Source of the DNA: Blastobasis lacticolella | Taxonomy: Eukaryota; Arthropoda; Insecta; Lepidoptera; Blastobasidae | Direction of reading: 5' to 3' | NCBI GenBank assembly: GCA_905147135.1 | Contig: LR990053.1 | Coordinates: forward strand, 4,042,501 to 4,106,500 | Length of the DNA: 64,000 bases | Shown: positions 24,301-32,429 of the stretch, in pieces | How positions within the stretch are numbered: position 1 is the first letter of the stretch | Layout of the letters: each line of letters opens with the position of its first letter | Translations under genes and position numbers: made by a program | Notes under the pieces: generated by a model | What the model saw: the letters and a program-made list of their open reading frames with translations, nothing else | Told to the model about the DNA's origin: nothing | The model's database searches: none

Positions 24301-24386
24301 ACGAAATTCAGCAAATTGTATCTTCCGTACGGTCCGAGGCTCTCCAGTACCGAGTCCAAATTGATTTCCTTCTTCCCGTCCTCCAT
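15141..24386 (-). CDS. SLC22-like organic ion transporter (six coding exons, spliced)
   Basis: Exons 24386-24223, 20417-20201, 19665-19410, 19022-18404, 16336-16141 and 15308-15141 join to 1620 nt: 539 codons plus stop, the usual SLC22 length. Seen in the protein: a short cytosolic N-terminus; a first membrane segment (about residues 26-42); a large Cys-rich loop with NDT and NIT glycosylation sites (about 45-130); the MFS motif GALSDRYGRK after segment 2 (about 156-165); NESARWLL after segment 6 (about 272-279); DKYGRKK after segment 8; SEVFPTNLR (about 452-460); and LPET near the C-terminus (about 510-513). Known for the family: polyspecific plasma-membrane transport of organic cations, anions or zwitterions such as carnitine. 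The substrate cannot be read here. The gene stands alone; its introns hold SINEs. I see no convincing promoter, and an upstream non-coding exon is possible. Confidence 0.9.
15890..16090 (+). other. open stretch in SLC22 intron 5, strand uncertain
   Basis: Between exons 5 and 6 of the transporter both strands stay open for about 65 codons. The plus strand gives a polar, acidic peptide (for example GNMASDDSSVVDVRDRDS and FRSEHAMAVMMMVGD) after a possible acceptor gttgttag at about 15889. The minus strand gives a Ser/Thr-rich peptide. I do not recognise either. It could be a nested exon, a transposon relic or chance. Confidence 0.15.
16141..16336 (-). CDS. SLC22-like transporter, coding exon 5 (TM9-TM11)
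   Basis: 196 nt with acceptor aaagcag|ATTCCG and donor TTGTTG|GTAAGA. It encodes FRLVAAAWWSIGLYLIGKW, segment 10 (MAYSSVYIYVSEVFPTNLRQ, carrying the conserved SEvFPTxLR motif) and GRIGSLIAPLTPLL. It ends in phase 0. The acceptor contains two AGs three bases apart (aagcag, a NAGNAG arrangement). Use of the first would add one codon and change the junction to Asn-Arg. Confidence 0.9.
17020..17165 (+). repeat. family E relic in SLC22 intron 4
   Basis: gtggctttggcgtttggc, 'atttgctgccagagcaaca' correspond to the central part of family E. The rest is too diverged. Confidence 0.4.
17650..17735 (+). repeat. unnamed repeat shared with 34660-34745
   Basis: 'acatacatacataattctca', 'ggtaggcagagactatggac' or close variants, 'cctgacacaa' in both places. 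Confidence 0.6.
18022..18350 (-). mobile_element. SINE family B copy, full length, in SLC22 intron 4
   Basis: Minus strand from a head at about 18345 (agcatcggtggctgggttcg, head partly deleted) to the end 'gaagattaacgccaagataatgatga' near 18022. It lies 55 nt downstream of the exon 4 donor, in the antisense position typical of intronic repeats. Confidence 0.88.
18404..19022 (-). CDS. SLC22-like transporter, coding exon 4 (TM5-TM8)
   Basis: 619 nt, the longest exon, with acceptor tctcttgcag|TTGTGGAG. It encodes VELVGLKQR, segments 5 and 6, the NESARWLLSKGR signature, the long cytosolic loop (about residues 280-330), segments 7 and 8, and DKYGRKK. The end is set by reading frame. Donor CCAAA|GTGTAAGT leaves phase 2 and joins exon 5 cleanly (LPK-FRLV). 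The better-looking GTAAGT two bases downstream leaves phase 1 and would shift the frame. Confidence 0.85.
19410..19665 (-). CDS. SLC22-like transporter, coding exon 3 (TM2-TM4 and MFS signature)
   Basis: 256 nt with acceptor gaattcag|TTCAACCT and donor GTTCTCA|GTGAGT. It reads FNLGCQEWKRALVGTIHNTG, then segment 2, the MFS motif LSDRYGRKVA, segment 3, and the glycine-rich segment 4 start EAGFGGGLYPSAYVL. An ATG-based reading would start too late, because the codon before VGTIH is TTG (Leu). The exon leaves phase 1; with exon 4 the split codon is ATT (Ile). Confidence 0.9.
20201..20417 (-). CDS. SLC22-like transporter, coding exon 2 (extracellular loop)
   Basis: 217 nt with acceptor ttttccag|ATGTGAAG and donor AAAGAG|GTATGG. 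It encodes the large loop between segments 1 and 2: RCEVPGC, several spaced Cys (SC, QC, PC) and two N-glycosylation sequons (NDT, NIT). A Cys-rich glycosylated first loop is the hallmark of SLC22 and separates it from sugar porters. The exon ends in phase 0 at FVKE. Confidence 0.88.
20500..20655 (-). repeat. family D relic, internally replaced
   Basis: Only the 3' end (actgcctacccataggc, aagctagtttgccatctaatt, ggtataaaa) matches family D. The 5' part is different (accgatatactctctaa side not matched). It abuts the 26-bp palindrome region. Confidence 0.5.
20671..20725. repeat. perfect 26-bp palindrome, 3-base loop
   Basis: Arms 20671-20696 and 20700-20725 are exact reverse complements around AAT. 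The right arm and the next base were part of the target duplicated by the SINE C insertion, so the palindrome is older than the SINE. Confidence 0.93.
20727..20990 (+). mobile_element. SINE family C copy with 18-bp target duplication
   Basis: Complete copy (gtggtgaccggcagggtag ... gggctgtgatgatgtgatg) flanked by the direct repeat attctcaataatttccgt at 20709-20726 and 20991-21008. It is inserted at the edge of a palindrome in SLC22 intron 1. Confidence 0.92.
21010..22984. other. SLC22 intron 1, no feature apart from a 32-bp duplication
   Basis: AT-rich sequence, no supported exon on either strand. Confidence 0.5.
21917..22004 (+). repeat. 32-bp direct duplication
   Basis: The same 32 bases (gttttatatattattaaaat...) at 21917-21948 and 21973-22004, identical, 24 bases apart. 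Looks like a local tandem duplication in AT-rich intron sequence. Confidence 0.85.
22985..23110 (-). mobile_element. SINE family B, diverged 3' fragment
   Basis: Minus strand: gttcccctgtcagcagggtcg, then taatttcctgtcctgccaat and tggattaatcagagc. Confidence 0.65.
23905..24045 (+). mobile_element. SINE family B, 3' fragment
   Basis: ggtaacagggtcacggatgtc, cagtcgctccactgtaattat, 'tggatcatggtcaaggcgga', 'gagcacaaccgggacattaa'. It lies in SLC22 intron 1, 180 nt from exon 1. Confidence 0.8.
24223..24386 (-). CDS. SLC22-like transporter, coding exon 1
   Basis: Encodes residues 1-54 plus two bases of codon 55. It begins MEDGKKEINLDSVLESLG, the usual SLC22 start with a conserved 'LG.YGRYN' lead into membrane segment 1 (NFVLLLFPVLLSSFF). 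The donor is CTACAG|GTACAG at 24222. It leaves phase 2, which exon 2 completes to Arg. The ATG at 24386 is the first in frame that gives the family N-terminus. Any 5' UTR exon lies outside what I can recognise. Confidence 0.88.
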
Positions 24387-24389
24387 CTC

Positions 24390-24900
24390 TCTTAGTTGAC
24401 AAATGTATCTTCAAACTGGCGAAGTCCGCTTAGCCGGTGCCTGGAAATAGATTGCGAGCTTTAACTCCGGACATTATGCTCAAGTGTTTTTGTTCACAAT
24501 GATTCGAGGTGATTTCGTTTTGATGAGACGCGATTTGGGGTTAAGTTTTAAATTGGCTTGAGGAGAATATTGAGATGTATTCAGGAGGACGATCGGGGCG
24601 TCATTCGTTTTTAGTTTTCGGTGGTACCGTAGGGCAACAGACAAGACGACGAACAATGAGCAATAGCAGTTTATTTTATGAAATTTGGTTTTTAGAAGTA
24701 CTGGCTGTACTGTTACCTAGCTTTACGCGGTTAAAGTTCGGTCATTATTGGAGATAAAAAATAGCCTATTTCCTTCCCCAGGCTACTATCTAAATTTACC
24801 TAAATATAATCAGAGGTCTAGGAATCAATACTTAACAGACAGACCGATTTACTTTCCCATTTATTATTTGATAGTGTCTTAAATGTTTGTCTAGTAAATT
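24390..24900. promoter_or_regulatory. upstream region of the SLC22-like gene
   Basis: The 5' side of the minus-strand gene. I see no clear TATA box or initiator, so a 5' UTR intron is possible. The plus-strand 60-codon frame at 24575 is not convincing. Confidence 0.2.
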
Positions 24901-24904
24901 TTCG

Positions 24905-25115
24905 TAGGTTTGAGTATTTTTTCCTTTATTTATTTATTTATTTATTTAACAATTTATTGCACACAATAAAGAAATACAGAGATATAACATAGATATAGAA
25001 TAAACCTTTGTAGAATAAACTATCTCCGCTAAAGCAAACACTCCAAATAATAGCATTTGTACTACCACAAAGATTCCCGTGGAAAAGGCTTGAGCTTCAG
25101 CAGGATAATAGGCTC
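24905..25115 (-). mobile_element. LINE 3'-end fragment
   Basis: ATTT-unit run, then 'aacaatttattgcacacaata', 'agaaatacagagatataac', 'aaaggcttgagcttcagcagg': a 3' end shared by many lepidopteran CR1/Jockey copies. Repeated again in part at 25150-25200. Confidence 0.5.
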
Positions 25116-25689
25116 ATAAGAAACCCGTTATGAAAAAGATGACACGTGGATCTCTTTATTTATTTATTTGTATTGTATTCTACACAATAAAACATAAAGG
25201 AAAAATCACAATTATAAACGACACAACAGGCACTACTTATTTCTTAAAACAATTTCTTCCAGTATACAAGAGCGAGATATTACAGAAGGTCTCTCTATCA
25301 GAAGATCTTTTTATAAATAGTGCAAAAACTATTTATAAAATGTAGCATTATAAAGTATAATATGAATAAATTGTGGGAACTTGCACCGCGTCACCATGAT
25401 TGTCAAAGCAGTAGATATTAACTCAGGCTATAAAATTATAAATTCTAATCGCTATCCTCAAAGGATACACATGTTTTCCTAAAACGGAAACGGCTTCATG
25501 ATTTATGCATTAAGTATGTTATCTCTATAGAATAGGTACAATTAACTGTGCATGTTGCAGTTAATCTACGAAGATAGTAAGTACTACGTAATTATTTAAA
25601 TTCTGGGTAACGAGTCATTGCTTACTGAGAAAAATTAATTACTAATGAGTAATCATACTCATGTGTGTTTATTCCGATTTCTCTTTAAT

Positions 25690-26045
25690 ATATACATTTT
25701 TTAATTTTTTTTATATCATAGAGTAGGCAAACAGGCAAGCGGGCCACCTGCTGGAAAGTGGTCACCACTGCCTATAGACATTAGCAACACCAAGAGTGTC
25801 GCCAATGCGTTTCCCACCTCTATAACACGTTGCTCTGGCAGCAAAAAGACAAATGCCCCTCCACTGCCAAAGCCACGGTTCCCCAAATCTTCACCCCATG
25901 GAGCACTGGAAACCTTACTCACCGGCAGAAACACAACACTATTTAAAAGAGTATTGTTTAGCTGCGGTGTTCTGTAAGGTGGAGGTACTTCCCCAGTCGG
26001 GCGGCTCCAATTCGAACGAGATACCCCGCTATGCCCTACCTCTCT
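25690..26045 (-). mobile_element. SINE-like family E copy, full length
   Basis: Minus strand: gagaggtagggcatagcggg, 'ggtatctcgttcgaattgg', a body of about 300 bp ending 'gcaggtggcccgcttgcctg', then an A-rich tail (25719-25695). The internal 'gttcgaattgg' may be a B-box-like signal. Confidence 0.82.
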
Positions 26046-26181
26046 TAAATAATATAAATAATATCTAAAATTATGTTAATTGAATTATGCATTGTGATTT
26101 TGATAGAGTAAAGTCCATTTCAAAAACACAACAAAGGATAGGTATGTTGTATTTTTATACGGATAATCTACGGATGGTCTA

Positions 26182-26408
26182 GGCCGTATCGTGTCCGGCA
26201 GAATAGAATAGCACCAACCCCTTACACTCGTGGGTATCGTACAAGGCGACTAACGTTTTCGAGGCAAAACTCCTAGAGTCTTCGTATGCTAGAAAATGGG
26301 TAGCAGCGTTTTCCATTGTTATATTTATAACACTGCTATCTTAAACCCACCTGCCAAGCGTGGAGATTATGGCTTTAACCTTCCCTGTTATGGGCTATGA
26401 TGATGAGG
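26182..26408 (+). mobile_element. SINE family C copy
   Basis: ggccgtatcgtgtccggcag, 'caccaaccccttacactcg', 'ttcgaggcaaaactcc', 'ggcagc'-type box, and the end 'gttatgggctatgatgatg'. An internal stretch before the end is shortened. Confidence 0.85.
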
Positions 26409-26580
26409 TTCTGTTCTAACAGAGTATTTACTTAGACCGGAAATTGATAATAGACCTGTGGACGATGCTTCAGGTGTGAAAAAACATAATATAGGTACAG
26501 TTGTACGTACAATAAGGCTAAGTCACGCGCTTTGTTTGCGTCTCTGTGTAGCTTTATGTTTGTTCGTCTGTATCACGAAG

Positions 26581-26628
26581 CCCGCGGACCCTGGCAGAAG
26601 CCGAGGTTGACCTCTAGGATAATGATAG
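26581..26628 (+). repeat. LINE 3' end remnant
   Basis: cggaccctggcagaagccg followed by an ATGAT-type end, the same 3' end as the LINE relics at 11620-11900 and 53380-53470. Confidence 0.5.
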
Positions 26629-26659
26629 GTACCATGAGAGGATATAAACTATAAAATAA

Positions 26660-26857
26660 TGAGGGCCCGGAGTCCGTCGTCTCTCTTTGGTCCTCAGGGG
26701 AACCTGACCAGATTGGATCAAATGTACACATTCTCTCGTTTGAATGAGCAGGTTGCCTCACGATGTATCCATCACCGTAAGAGTATCGGTTAGTGCCCAA
26801 TAATCGTAAAAGTCGTCTACATATCTGATTTGGAAAAAGTCATTGGTACCTGTCATT
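26660..26857 (-). mobile_element. SINE family B, 3' body, split by SINE A
   Basis: Minus-strand family B body (ggggaacctgaccagattgg, then catcaccgtaagagtatcggttagt, then aaaagtcattggtac) that stops just before the SINE A head. Its tRNA-like head is found on the other side of the nest at 32353-32425. Confidence 0.8.
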
Positions 26858-26986
26858 GACGACCTGAGTGGTTCAGTGGTCAACATGCCAGTCAGCCACG
26901 CAAGAGGTCCCGGGTTCGATTCCCGGCCGGGCAGAAATTTAAATGATGAATTTTAATTTCTGTTACGGGTCTGGGTGTTCTATGTA
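26858..26986 (+). mobile_element. SINE family A, 5' half (tRNA-Gly head), split by the LINE
   Basis: The head gacgacctgagtggttcagt with B box ggttcgattcc and stem cccggg/cccggc matches tRNA-Gly(GCC). The body tail 'tgttacgggtctgggtgttctatgta' is cut at the LINE insertion. The 3' half lies at 32209-32352. Confidence 0.9.
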
Positions 26987-27011
26987 GAATAGAATAGAAT
27001 AGAATAGAATA
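26987..27011 (-). repeat. LINE 3' tandem tail
   Basis: About five units of the pentamer AATAG/TTCTA directly next to the target duplication CTATGTA. It precedes (on the minus strand, follows) an AATAAA-containing 3' end. Such tails serve as the annealing and repeat signal in CR1/Jockey-type elements. Confidence 0.8.
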
Positions 27012-27265
27012 AACTTTATTGCGTTAACTGTGTAGTTACATTACTGCAGATGGTTTTGCAAATAGGAAGAACAACAGTTTACCCATAGCGGGTATGCAAT
27101 TACAATGTAAGCAAGTTACAATTTGCTTAATTAAACTAAAAGGATATTTAATTAAAATAGACATTTCTACAATAACAAATATAACCTGTTATACTTAAAT
27201 ATACTTACTGTTTAAAGCATGAGTTGTAACAAGTAGGTATCTTAAATTAGATTATCTTAGGTCTA

Positions 27266-30185
27266 CTAGTGGGTTTTGTAGTCATAAAATTCTTTTAAGT
27301 TGTAAAATACATTATTCAAAAGAAATATTTTTAGTTTATTTTTAAATTTAGTGGTATCTCTAGCTTTTAATTCTACAGGCAAATGATTATATATTTTAAT
27401 TCCTACTCTAAAAGCACTCTTATTATATATGTTATTATTTGTAATAGGTACATTTATATCGTATATGTATCTATTACGTTTGTTTGTTCTGCCCTCTGCT
27501 GCGGTTTTAAAGTAAGACATATTATTTTTTATGAAGGAGCTTAATTCCAGAATATATATATTCGTAAGTGTAAGATGTTGCTTTTCTCTAAAAACATTTC
27601 TTAGTGTTTCGTCGGAATACATATTATAAATTATGCGTAAACATTGTTTTTGGAGTATAAAGGTAGACTGAACATTTACAGAGTTTCCCCAATATATAAT
27701 TCCATATGACAAGAGTGGGTAAACATGGCCATAATAAGCAGCACGTGCAACTTTTAATGAAGTAGTTTCTGTTAAAATGGATAAGGCATAACAATAACTT
27801 GAAATTTTACTATTAATTTTACTAACATGTGATTTCCAATTTAAATGAGAATCGAGAGAAAGGCCAAGGAAATTGATTTCATCTACCTCTTCAATTTTCT
27901 TGTTTGTGTCTAATATATTTAAATTATATGAATCGTTTCTGTAGTTTCTAAATTGGATCAGTTTTGTTTTATTTGCATTAACTGTTAGATTCAGGGTTCT
28001 AAGCCAGTTAACAATCGTTTTTAGAGTTGCGTTTATTTCTTTTTCAAAGGCTATTTTATCTTTATGCATGTCTCTAAACAAAATCGTTACATCATCTGCG
28101 TACATAACACATAAATGTTTTATAATATTTGGCAGCTCATTAATGTACACAAGAAAGAGGAGTGGACCTAATATACTGCCTTGTGGTATACCTAAAATTA
28201 CATTACGGAATGGAGATTGTATTTCTTCTATTGTTTTGTTGGTTTCATTGTATTTATTTATTGCAGTTTGTTGTTGCCTGTTCTTTAGATAGGTTGCAAA
28301 AAGGTTTAGAGCATTTCCTCGTATACCTAAGTTTTCCAGCTGGATTAGTAACGTATCGTGTATGACACAATCGAATGCCTTAGACATATCGAGAAATAAG
28401 CCTACAGATTGTGTTTTTACATTTGACATATCCCAAACTTGTTTCAGTATTTTAAATATTGCTAAAATTGTGGATTTATTCTTTTGGAAGCCAAACTGAT
28501 TTGTATTCAGTAAATTATTTTTATTTAGGTAGTTTACAAGCCTCGTGTGTATAATTTTCTCAAAGATTTTTGAGAAGCTTGAGAGTAATGCTATAGGTCT
28601 ATAGTCGTCAATAATACTTCTGGAACCTTTTTTAAAAATGGGCTTGATTATACTTTTTTTTAGGTCCTCAGGAAATATTCCGTTTTCAAGCATTAAATTG
28701 ATAATATAGACGAGCGGTTCACAAATGTAGTTGATAGAACGTTTTATTACCTGAATCGGGATCCCATCATAGCCATAACTATTTTTATTTTTTAAGCTCA
28801 TTATAGTTGTTTTTAGTTCGTGAGCGTCAACAGGTTGAAGGAATATACTGTTACAATGGTTCTTAGTTGTTGGCTTGTAGTTATTTGAGCAGTGGTTATG
28901 GTTATTCTTTGTGGTAAAGTGATCATTAAAGGACTTAGCGATGATATTTGCATCTGATATATATTTACTATTAACATTAATTTTTTCAACAGTTGTTTTA
29001 ATTAAATTTGCAGGTTTTGTTTGTTTTTTTATTAGACTCCATGTAGCTTTATTTTTGTTTGTACTATTAGTTATATATTCAATATTATATTTTCGCTTAG
29101 CTATACGAGTTATTAATTTCAGGGCTTTGCAATATTTTTTATAATAGGGTTTTAGATGAATTTGCTTATTTTTGAATATTTGTTGATGAATTTTTCTCTT
29201 GATTTTAGCTGCATTACGTATACCTCTACTTTGCCAATTACATTTTCTTTTATATGTTATTTTTAATCTTTCTAAAGGAATACATATATCATATAACATT
29301 TTATATAGATCTAAAAACTTTCTGTAGGCTAAATTAACATCAGTGTGGCTATAAACCTCGGCAAAACTTATCTGTGATACATAGTGTAGGAAAACATCAA
29401 TGTATTTATTTACATTTCTTTTGTATACGTACCAATATTTTTCATTGAAACTTTGTCCACATGGTATTTCAATTATTTGTCCAGAATGATCTGAAAGACC
29501 AAGGTGTACAACCTTTGACTTAAATATTTTTAAATTCGTTATTATATTATCGATACATGTCTGTGATTGTAAAGTGATTCTAGTTGGTTCATTTATAGTT
29601 AAATGTACATTGTATTTTAATAGTGTATTCTTAAATATGATGCATTGTTTACTATTTTCTAGGGTGTTAATGTTAAAATCACCAGCTAAAACTACTTTTT
29701 TGGTTGCATACCTTGCTCGTAAGGTTATTCTGAATAATAATAGCTCTAGGCTTTTTATAAATATATCGAAGTTAGAATTAGGAATTCTATATCTATAGAA
29801 TTCCTAATTCTAACTTAATGTATCTACATATAACAAGATAGTTTAATTCAGGTAACAATAAACCACAGCATTCAAAGTTTAACTCCATAGTAAGAGAACT
29901 TATACTATTAAGAGGCTGAAAATTAATACCATTTTTAATATATATACAAACACCACCTCTTGACTTATTTCGACAGAAAAACGAAGCTAAGCTGTAACCA
30001 TGTATTTGGAGAGTATTTACCTCCTGGCCTTTTAGAAACGTTTCACTGAAACATAAAATATCTATCTTATTTGTATTAATTAAAATTTCTACTTGGCTAA
30101 GCTTTGACCTGAGTCCCTGTATATTTTGGTGCAGTATGTTTAGAGTGTGTTTATTAGTCCCGAAAAAACTGATTCCTATTTTCAA
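27266..30185 (-). pseudogene. LINE ORF2: AP endonuclease plus reverse transcriptase, frameshifted
   Basis: The 5' part (30185-29793) reads an APE-type endonuclease: HQNIQGLRSK, ILCFSETFL (catalytic Glu), SRGGVCIYIKN. The reading then stops at a palindromic insertion (29769-29816). Beyond it the original frame resumes at RIPNSNFDIF and stays open to 27266: VVLAGDFN, LGLSDHSG (endonuclease His/Asp block), then all RT blocks, FLDMSKAFD, LGIPQGSILGP and the YADD catalytic box (codons 28102-28091), INFLGLSLD, and a C-terminal region. The first in-frame ATG after the break is at 29299, which gives a 677-codon RT part. Apart from the one break I see no defect. Confidence 0.88.
29769..29816. repeat. 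near-perfect palindrome inserted in LINE ORF2
   Basis: Two 23-bp arms (29769-29791 and 29794-29816), exact reverse complements, with a 2-base loop TC. The left arm (on the plus strand) is the genuine coding sequence for YRIPNSN; the right arm is its inverted copy. The net gain is about 31 nt, giving a frameshift and an in-frame TAG in ORF2. Confidence 0.93.
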
Positions 30186-31674
30186 CAGGAGTATCGTTCA
30201 GAATGTTAGAGTTAAGAGATTTATTCGGTGTATTATTGACATTGGAAGTAGTACGTTTAAAATAAAAGGGAATAGTGCCCTTCTGTAGGGAAGCATTTTT
30301 AATTACGGATATAATACTTTCGGAACTAAGACATGAATTTTTTATACTCTGGTTTCGATTCATATTATTAAAGAAATACGGTATAGTGCCAGGTATGTAT
30401 GTTCTTATAGTCTTATGGTTGTTCATAGTGCATGGCCTTAAGCTTAAGTAATGTGTATCATAATCTTTTCCATCAATTGTTTTATTTACCATCGAGATAA
30501 TTATGTTTTGAAGTTGCTTTATACTTAAATACCTATTATTTACATCTATATAAAAACAATTTTTGTAGCAAGATAACACAGTCTTTAACTGAGTATTCAG
30601 TTTATCTTCATTAAGATACGGGTTTCGCAATATACTAGTTATAATTATATTAGGTTTACTTAATTTTTTTAATATTCCACAAATTTCTGCAAAGAACAGT
30701 GTTGGATTAGAGTCATTAGAACCAACGCACAAAATTATCCAGTCGTCTTTTGTAAGATTTTGTAAATCCAGGTTAGACTTGTCGAATATGAATCCGGTTG
30801 GCGCATTCGGGTATGTGGTTCCGTATATTTGGTACTCTTTTGGGTTTTTGTAATTAGATCGTCTGTACATTAATGAAGTAGCGAGGTTAGATGCCTGTTG
30901 ATCACCTAAAATTATAATTTTGTTTCTCTGCTCTGAGTTGCTTTCGAGATCAGAAGGACAGTTATGAGTACTGTTTCGAATTTGTCGTGTTGATGATGGC
31001 GACGATTTCATGGTAGCGCACTTTGCGACTGGATTGCACAATGTTATGGGTGATTCCTCAGTATCTTGAAAGTTCAGTTTGGTTGAGTTTAAACTGATAT
31101 ATTTCCTTTTTGTTTCGTTTTTCTTCGGCGTATTTGTGCACGTACTGGTGGACTTACTTTTGCCTGGATGCGGCATTTTTCTTCTTAACATATTGTTTTC
31201 TTCCTGAAGGTTATCTATTTTTTGTTCACATGATATTAATTTCTCTTGAAGATTGAAAATTATACATTCCAACTCCTTTATTTTTTCGCTACAATTTATG
31301 TTATTGGGGAAGTTGTAGGTCGCGTCATTTGGTTGACTAGTAGCTGATGCGTCTTCGTTGTCAGAATCGCCTTCAACACCCAGTGATTCAAACGAGTTCT
31401 CAGTGTGAATATTAGGTTTATATTTGGGCCGTTGAGTTACGTTGGCAGAGGGAGTGAACCACGATGACTCGAACTCTGATTGTGATTTTCTTCTAGGGCT
31501 CTGCGTCAAGCAAGGGACGCACTTCCATGTATTTTTCTTTTCTTTTTCCATCAAATAAAATCTTTTTTCAGACACATTCACACAATCTATGTCAAATAAT
31601 TGCTTACAAATATAACAAGTTAAATGTCTTCTATGAAGTATCTCTGTTTTACATTTACGACAAACTAGCGCCAT
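30154..31674 (-). CDS. LINE ORF1: zinc finger, coiled coil, SGNH-like domain
   Basis: 506 codons, uninterrupted. Residues 5-55 hold a PHD/treble-clef-like set: C5-x2-C8, C20-x2-C23, C31, then W50-x-C52-x2-C55. Residues about 128-166 form a leucine-rich coiled coil (KIKELECIIFNLQEKL...). From about 252 there is an SGNH/GDSL-like fold: beta strand IIILGDQQ (257-260 replaces the GDS nucleophile block) and ILCVGSND (about 314-321, the GxND block). In CR1-group elements ORF1 binds RNA and carries such an esterase-like domain. Here the catalytic Ser of block I is not present, so hydrolase activity is doubtful. It overlaps the ORF2 start by 32 nt in another frame. Confidence 0.85.
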   Translation of the reverse strand: MALVCRKCKTEILHRRHLTCYICKQLFDIDCVNVSEKRFYLMEKEKKNTWKCVPCLTQSPRRKSQSEFESSWFTPSANVTQRPKYKPNIHTENSFESLGVEGDSDNEDASATSQPNDATYNFPNNINCSEKIKELECIIFNLQEKLISCEQKIDNLQEENNMLRRKMPHPGKSKSTSTCTNTPKKNETKRKYISLNSTKLNFQDTEESPITLCNPVAKCATMKSSPSSTRQIRNSTHNCPSDLESNSEQRNKIIILGDQQASNLATSLMYRRSNYKNPKEYQIYGTTYPNAPTGFIFDKSNLDLQNLTKDDWIILCVGSNDSNPTLFFAEICGILKKLSKPNIIITSILRNPYLNEDKLNTQLKTVLSCYKNCFYIDVNNRYLSIKQLQNIIISMVNKTIDGKDYDTHYLSLRPCTMNNHKTIRTYIPGTIPYFFNNMNRNQSIKNSCLSSESIISVIKNASLQKGTIPFYFKRTTSNVNNTPNKSLNSNILNDTPVENRNQFFRD

Positions 31675-32208
31675 CTTGTGTTGAGCGGCAATAAAATAAA
31701 ATTGACTTATTGGTTATAGCGCCATCTATTGATAGCGAGAGTCAACGTAAGGTGTTCCGTGTGTCAACGTATCAGTTTCAATGATAACGCTACTTGGCAG
31801 TAGATGGCGGTAATAGTTCACAAACTTTTGTTGAGGCGGCGAATTTTGAAATGTTTGTTATTGTTCAACGGTTTTCTAGCTTTTCACTTTTCACAATAAA
31901 AAATTAAGTGTCACAATTTACACTGTTTGACTGTTCACAGGAAAGAAAAAAATGATATTTAGAAAACAAAATCTTCGGTTTCTGCTCACATTTATGGGTT
32001 AATGTTTTTAGAGTCACTTTGGGCACAACTGTTTTTACACCTAAAATCCGAGTTTTTCTTAAATATTTACAGAGATAACGATAGGCGTGCTGAATTGCTT
32101 GACGGTCTAGTGAATTAACACAAATTTAGAACAAAATAACCACTCTTTATAATTTTAAATCGTAATATATCACAGAGACGATGTTATTCAGACGGCAGCG
32201 CCATCTAC

Positions 32209-32352
32209 CTATGTATTATAAGTATGTATTTAAAAAAAGTATATATGTAGTATACCAGTTAGCTAGGACCCATAGCACAAGCTTTGCTTAGTTTGGGGCT
32301 AGATGGCGCTGTGTGAATTTGTCCACGATTATTTATTTATTTATTTATTTAT
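32209..32352 (+). mobile_element. SINE family A, 3' half, beyond the LINE
   Basis: It continues exactly where 26986 stops: target duplication CTATGTA, ttataagtatgtattt, then the conserved 3' body 'caagctttgcttagtttggggctagatggcgctg' and an ATTT-repeat tail. Joined with 26858-26986 it gives one complete element. Confidence 0.9.
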
Positions 32353-32425
32353 ATGGCACTGGGGATCAAACTTAGTACCTCTCGTTTACGAGTCGGACCT
32401 GTTAGCGATTAGGCCACCGACGTAG
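32353..32425 (-). mobile_element. SINE family B, tRNA-like head, other side of the nest
   Basis: Minus strand: cgtcggtggcctaatcgc, then gactcgtaaacgagaggtac, then a degenerate B box. This is the head missing from 26660-26857 and has the same orientation. Confidence 0.8.
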
Positions 32426-32429
32426 AAAC

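Larger units (their letters stand above)
26987..32208 (-). mobile_element. CR1-like non-LTR retrotransposon, near full length (5.2 kb)
   Basis: A two-ORF LINE read on the minus strand. It has a 5' UTR of about 530 nt (32208-31675), ORF1 (31674-30154), ORF2 (30185-27266, broken once), then a 3' UTR of about 280 nt ending in a short tandem tail of TTCTA-type units (27010-26987), as in CR1/Jockey-group elements that end in short repeats rather than poly-A. It is flanked by a direct repeat CTATGTA at 26980-26986 and 32209-32215. The flanks match the two halves of a family A SINE, which fixes both ends independently. High integrity suggests a fairly young insertion. Confidence 0.9.

Noticed and set aside
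26858..26940. Possible real tRNA-Gly gene
   Set aside because: The acceptor stem does not pair properly and a conserved SINE body follows; the same holds for the other family A heads.
28068..28365. Plus-strand frames inside the LINE
   Set aside because: They are shadows of the reverse transcriptase on the other strand.
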